Below, piece by piece: positions 61,991 through 64,000 of a DNA stretch of 64,000 nucleotides (positions are counted from its first letter, which is position 1; each line of letters begins with the position of its first letter). Under the pieces are notes generated by a model that saw nothing but the letters and a program-made list of their open reading frames with translations, had not been told where the DNA came from and ran no database searches. Source of the DNA: Mycobacterium sp. ITM-2016-00317 (GTDB taxonomy: Bacteria; Actinomycetota; Actinomycetes; Mycobacteriales; Mycobacteriaceae); NCBI RefSeq assembly GCF_002968295.1, contig NZ_CP134399.1:2170001-2234000 (forward strand), in the 5' to 3' direction. The translations under genes and the position numbers were made by a program.

Positions 61991-62623
61991 ATGACGGACA
62001 TCAACCACGGTCGAGCCCGCCGCGCCGACGACGGGGGACCGCACGGCCCCGACGCGGTCGAGATGCGCATCTCCGACGCCGACCGCAACGGCACGCTGCG
62101 CCGGCTGCACAACGCGGTCGCGCTCGGGCTCATCGACATCCAGGAGTTCGAGGAGCGCTCGGCGGCGGTGTCGCGGGCGCGGTTGCGCTCCGAACTCGAC
62201 TCGCTGGTCGGGGATCTGCCCGGGCCCGGCGCGATCGTGACGTCGGCGGCCGACCGGGTGGAGCTGCGCGGCGTCCTCGGCTCACTCAAGCGTCAGGGGG
62301 AGTGGGTGGTGCCGTCGCGGCTGGCGCTGCACCGACGGATGGGTTCGGTCGACCTGGACCTGACCCGGGCCCGCTTCGCCGGCCCGATCGTGGTGATCGA
62401 GCTGGACATGAAGTTCGGCGGCCTGGACCTGCGGTTGCCCGACGGGGCCAGCGCGTCCATCGACGACGTCGAGGTCAACGTCGGCAGCGCCCACGACCAC
62501 CGCAGGGACGCCCCGGCCGAGGGCAATCCGCACGTGATCCTCACCGGCAAGGTGGTGTGCGGGTCGGTAGACATCCGCGGTCCGCGTAAGTCGTGGCGCA
62601 TGGGGCCACTGCGGAGCATCTGA
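61991..62623 (+). CDS. DUF1707 and LiaF-like domain protein
   Basis: A 210-residue protein. Residues about 25-80 are a DUF1707 domain (MRISDADRNGTLRRLHNAVALGLIDIQEFEERSAAVSRARLRSELDSLVGDLP), followed by a beta-rich LiaF/DUF2154-like segment with repeated GS-x-D(L/I) strands. Such proteins are thought to act in envelope stress or as regulators, but none is assigned here. ATG 61991 is favoured because it gives the standard DUF1707 start; GTG 61979 is the alternative. Confidence 0.85.
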   Translation: MTDINHGRARRADDGGPHGPDAVEMRISDADRNGTLRRLHNAVALGLIDIQEFEERSAAVSRARLRSELDSLVGDLPGPGAIVTSAADRVELRGVLGSLKRQGEWVVPSRLALHRRMGSVDLDLTRARFAGPIVVIELDMKFGGLDLRLPDGASASIDDVEVNVGSAHDHRRDAPAEGNPHVILTGKVVCGSVDIRGPRKSWRMGPLRSI

Positions 62624-62632
62624 TCAGGCCCG

Positions 62633-63019
62633 CTAGCGCGGGTCGAGCACGGCGAAGCTCACCGTGGCGCGCGCGGCCAGCCGGTCGCGGGCCATATCGG
62701 TGACGTCCACCGCGATCACCGACAGGCGTCGTCCCGCCCGCACCACGGTCGCCTCGGCGCGCGCCGGCCCCTCGAGCACCGGCGCGAGATAGTGGATGGT
62801 CATGTCCGCGGTGGTCACGTCCTGGCCGGGCCCGACGTGCCGATCGGCCAGCCGGCCCGCCGCGATGTCGATCAGCGTCGCGACCAGACCGCCCTGCAGC
62901 GCGCCGCGCCGGTTCACCAGATCGGGACGGTTGTCCAGTTCGATGACCATGCGTTCGTCGGAGTCCACCACGTCACGGAAGTCCATCTGGGCGAACAAGT
63001 GGCCCGGGGTGACCTGCAT
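62633..63019 (-). CDS. Hotdog-fold thioesterase (PaaI type)
   Basis: A 128-residue single hotdog-domain protein with [34 protein letters not shown] and [17 protein letters not shown], the PaaI/YdiI pattern. These enzymes hydrolyse aryl or acyl thioesters of CoA. ATG 63019. It is convergent with the DUF1707 gene and divergent from mapB (23 bp gap). Confidence 0.9.
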   Translation of the reverse strand: MQVTPGHLFAQMDFRDVVDSDERMVIELDNRPDLVNRRGALQGGLVATLIDIAAGRLADRHVGPGQDVTTADMTIHYLAPVLEGPARAEATVVRAGRRLSVIAVDVTDMARDRLAARATVSFAVLDPR

Positions 63020-63042
63020 GGCGGAACGCTAGCATTGACGCT

Positions 63043-63900
63043 ATGTCAGTACGGACCGCCCTCCGGCCCGGCACGGTCTCGCCGATGCTGCCGGTGCCCA
63101 AGTCGATCGCGCGCCCCGAGTACGTCGGCAAGCCCACCGCGCGCGAGGGCAGCGAGCCGTGGGTGCAGACCCCGGAAGTGATCGAGAAGATGCGGGTGGC
63201 CGGGCGGATCGCCGCCGGTGCGCTCGCCGAGGCGGGCAAGGCCGTCGCCCCCGGCGTGACGACCGACGCGCTCGACCGGATCGCCCACGAGTACATGATC
63301 GATCACGGCGCCTACCCGTCGACGCTGGGCTACAGGGGATTTCCGAAATCCTGCTGCACATCGCTGAACGAGATCATCTGCCACGGCATCCCCGACTCGA
63401 CCGTGATCGAGGACGGCGACATCGTCAACATCGACGTCACCGCCTACATCGACGGCGTGCACGGCGACACCAACGCCACGTTCCTGGCCGGCGACGTCAG
63501 CGAGGAGCACCGGCTGCTCGTCGAACGCACCCACGAGGCGACCATGCGCGCCATCAAGGCCGTCAAGCCTGGCCGGGCTTTGTCCATCGTCGGGCGGGTC
63601 ATCGAGTCGTATGCAAACCGGTTCGGCTACAACGTGGTTCGCGACTTCACCGGGCACGGCATCGGCACCACGTTCCACAACGGGCTGGTGGTGCTGCACT
63701 ATGACCAGCCTGCCGTGGAGACCGTGCTCGAACCCGGGATGACGTTCACGATCGAGCCGATGATCAACCTCGGCAGCCTGGACTACGAGATCTGGGACGA
63801 CGACTGGACCGTGGCCACCAAGGACAAGAAGTGGACCGCGCAGTTCGAACACACGCTGGTGGTCACCGATTCGGGCGCCGAGATCCTCACCCAGCTCTGA
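63043..63900 (+). CDS. mapB: Methionine aminopeptidase (type I)
   Basis: MetAP removes the initiator methionine from new proteins and is essential. The 285-residue protein has an N-terminal extension with the SH3-binding-like PEYVGKP motif typical of actinobacterial MapB (Rv2861c), and metal ligands in [39 protein letters not shown] and [11 protein letters not shown] 63043 (AUG ATGTCAGTACGG). The conserved backbone order PBP-lipoprotein to mapB is as in M. tuberculosis. Confidence 0.97.
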   Translation: MSVRTALRPGTVSPMLPVPKSIARPEYVGKPTAREGSEPWVQTPEVIEKMRVAGRIAAGALAEAGKAVAPGVTTDALDRIAHEYMIDHGAYPSTLGYRGFPKSCCTSLNEIICHGIPDSTVIEDGDIVNIDVTAYIDGVHGDTNATFLAGDVSEEHRLLVERTHEATMRAIKAVKPGRALSIVGRVIESYANRFGYNVVRDFTGHGIGTTFHNGLVVLHYDQPAVETVLEPGMTFTIEPMINLGSLDYEIWDDDWTVATKDKKWTAQFEHTLVVTDSGAEILTQL

Positions 63901-63921
63901 GGTTCTCGGTAGCCTGACCAG

Positions 63922-64000
63922 ATGAGCAGGCGCGGGTGGGTCGCGGTGCTGCTTGCAGGCTGTCTGCTCGCCGGGTGCGGGCATGCGGTCACCGGTACCG
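63922..64000 (+). CDS. Lipoprotein, N-terminal part (cut by window edge)
   Basis: Only 26 codons are inside the window. They encode MSRRGWVAVLLAGCLLAGCG followed by HAVTGT, a mycobacterial lipoprotein signal peptide with lipobox LAGC (Cys19) and the frequent [H/T]xVTGT start of the mature chain. The gene begins 22 bp after mapB in the same direction. The function cannot be told from this fragment. Confidence 0.75.
   Translation, partial: MSRRGWVAVLLAGCLLAGCGHAVTGT

Noticed and set aside
1..64000. tRNA genes, rRNA genes, CRISPR arrays, insertion-sequence transposases
   Set aside because: None was seen on reading both strands; no regularly spaced repeat array and no transposase motifs appear in the translated frames.

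Overview
The window is about 67% GC, tightly packed with genes, and reads as a Mycobacteriaceae chromosome, most likely a fast-growing environmental Mycolicibacterium. The evidence is gene content and order. A run of housekeeping genes follows the order known around Rv2891 to Rv2861c in M. tuberculosis: M23 peptidase, rpsB, tsf, amiC, pyrH, frr, cdsA, rlmN, a DUF2631 protein, MPT70/MPT83-type fasciclin proteins, dxr, rip1, ispG, an Rv2867c-type GNAT, a penicillin-binding lipoprotein and mapB. These assignments are by recognition of the translated proteins, not by database search.

Layout. 1-2768: a YtfQRT/RbsABC-like sugar ABC transporter (minus strand). 2939-5410: M23 peptidase, rpsB-tsf and a very strong terminator. 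5774-8704: a polyprenyl sugar-phosphate transferase and an AmiC-type amidase. 8804-14831: a co-oriented MacB/FtsX-like ABC exporter, an amino acid/amine permease and a copper amine oxidase, which looks like an amine-use operon. 14789-15700: an AhpD-like protein and a small membrane protein. 15910-19271: pyrH, frr, cdsA, rlmN. 19276-50573: about 31 kb of accessory catabolic genes inserted in the conserved backbone. 50596-53156: DUF2631 protein, a mycofactocin-type SDR and a photolyase. 53313-54625: two fasciclin-domain proteins. 54781-58407: dxr, rip1, ispG. 58464-64000: two acetyltransferase-like proteins, the PBP lipoprotein, a DUF1707 protein, a hotdog thioesterase, mapB and the start of a lipoprotein.

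The catabolic region is the most interesting part. It holds an aldehyde dehydrogenase, CoA-transferase, phosphotransferase-fold protein, sulfotransferase-fold protein, two cytochromes P450, a ferredoxin, an SMP-30 lactonase, acyl-CoA thioesterases, a seven-gene operon with overlapping start/stop codons (NIPSNAP-like protein, P450, MDR dehydrogenase, HpcH-type aldolase, SDR, Baeyer-Villiger monooxygenase, esterase), an acyl-CoA dehydrogenase, two F420/LLM-type oxidoreductases, a WS/DGAT acyltransferase and two tandem paralogs of unknown function. A shared 29-bp element, TTTACAAA-N12-TGTCACGCT (dyad core TnACA-N14-TGTnA), sits in front of at least six of its transcription units with exactly constant spacing. 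Two closely related TetR regulators are encoded beside it. Together this looks like one dispersed regulon for breaking down a hydrophobic, probably cyclic or branched ketone- or alcohol-type compound. The substrate is not known from sequence.

A caution on quality: five otherwise intact genes, including essential cdsA, are each broken by loss of single bases in GC-rich runs (six events in all, always one base missing). That pattern points to sequence or assembly error rather than real pseudogenes.
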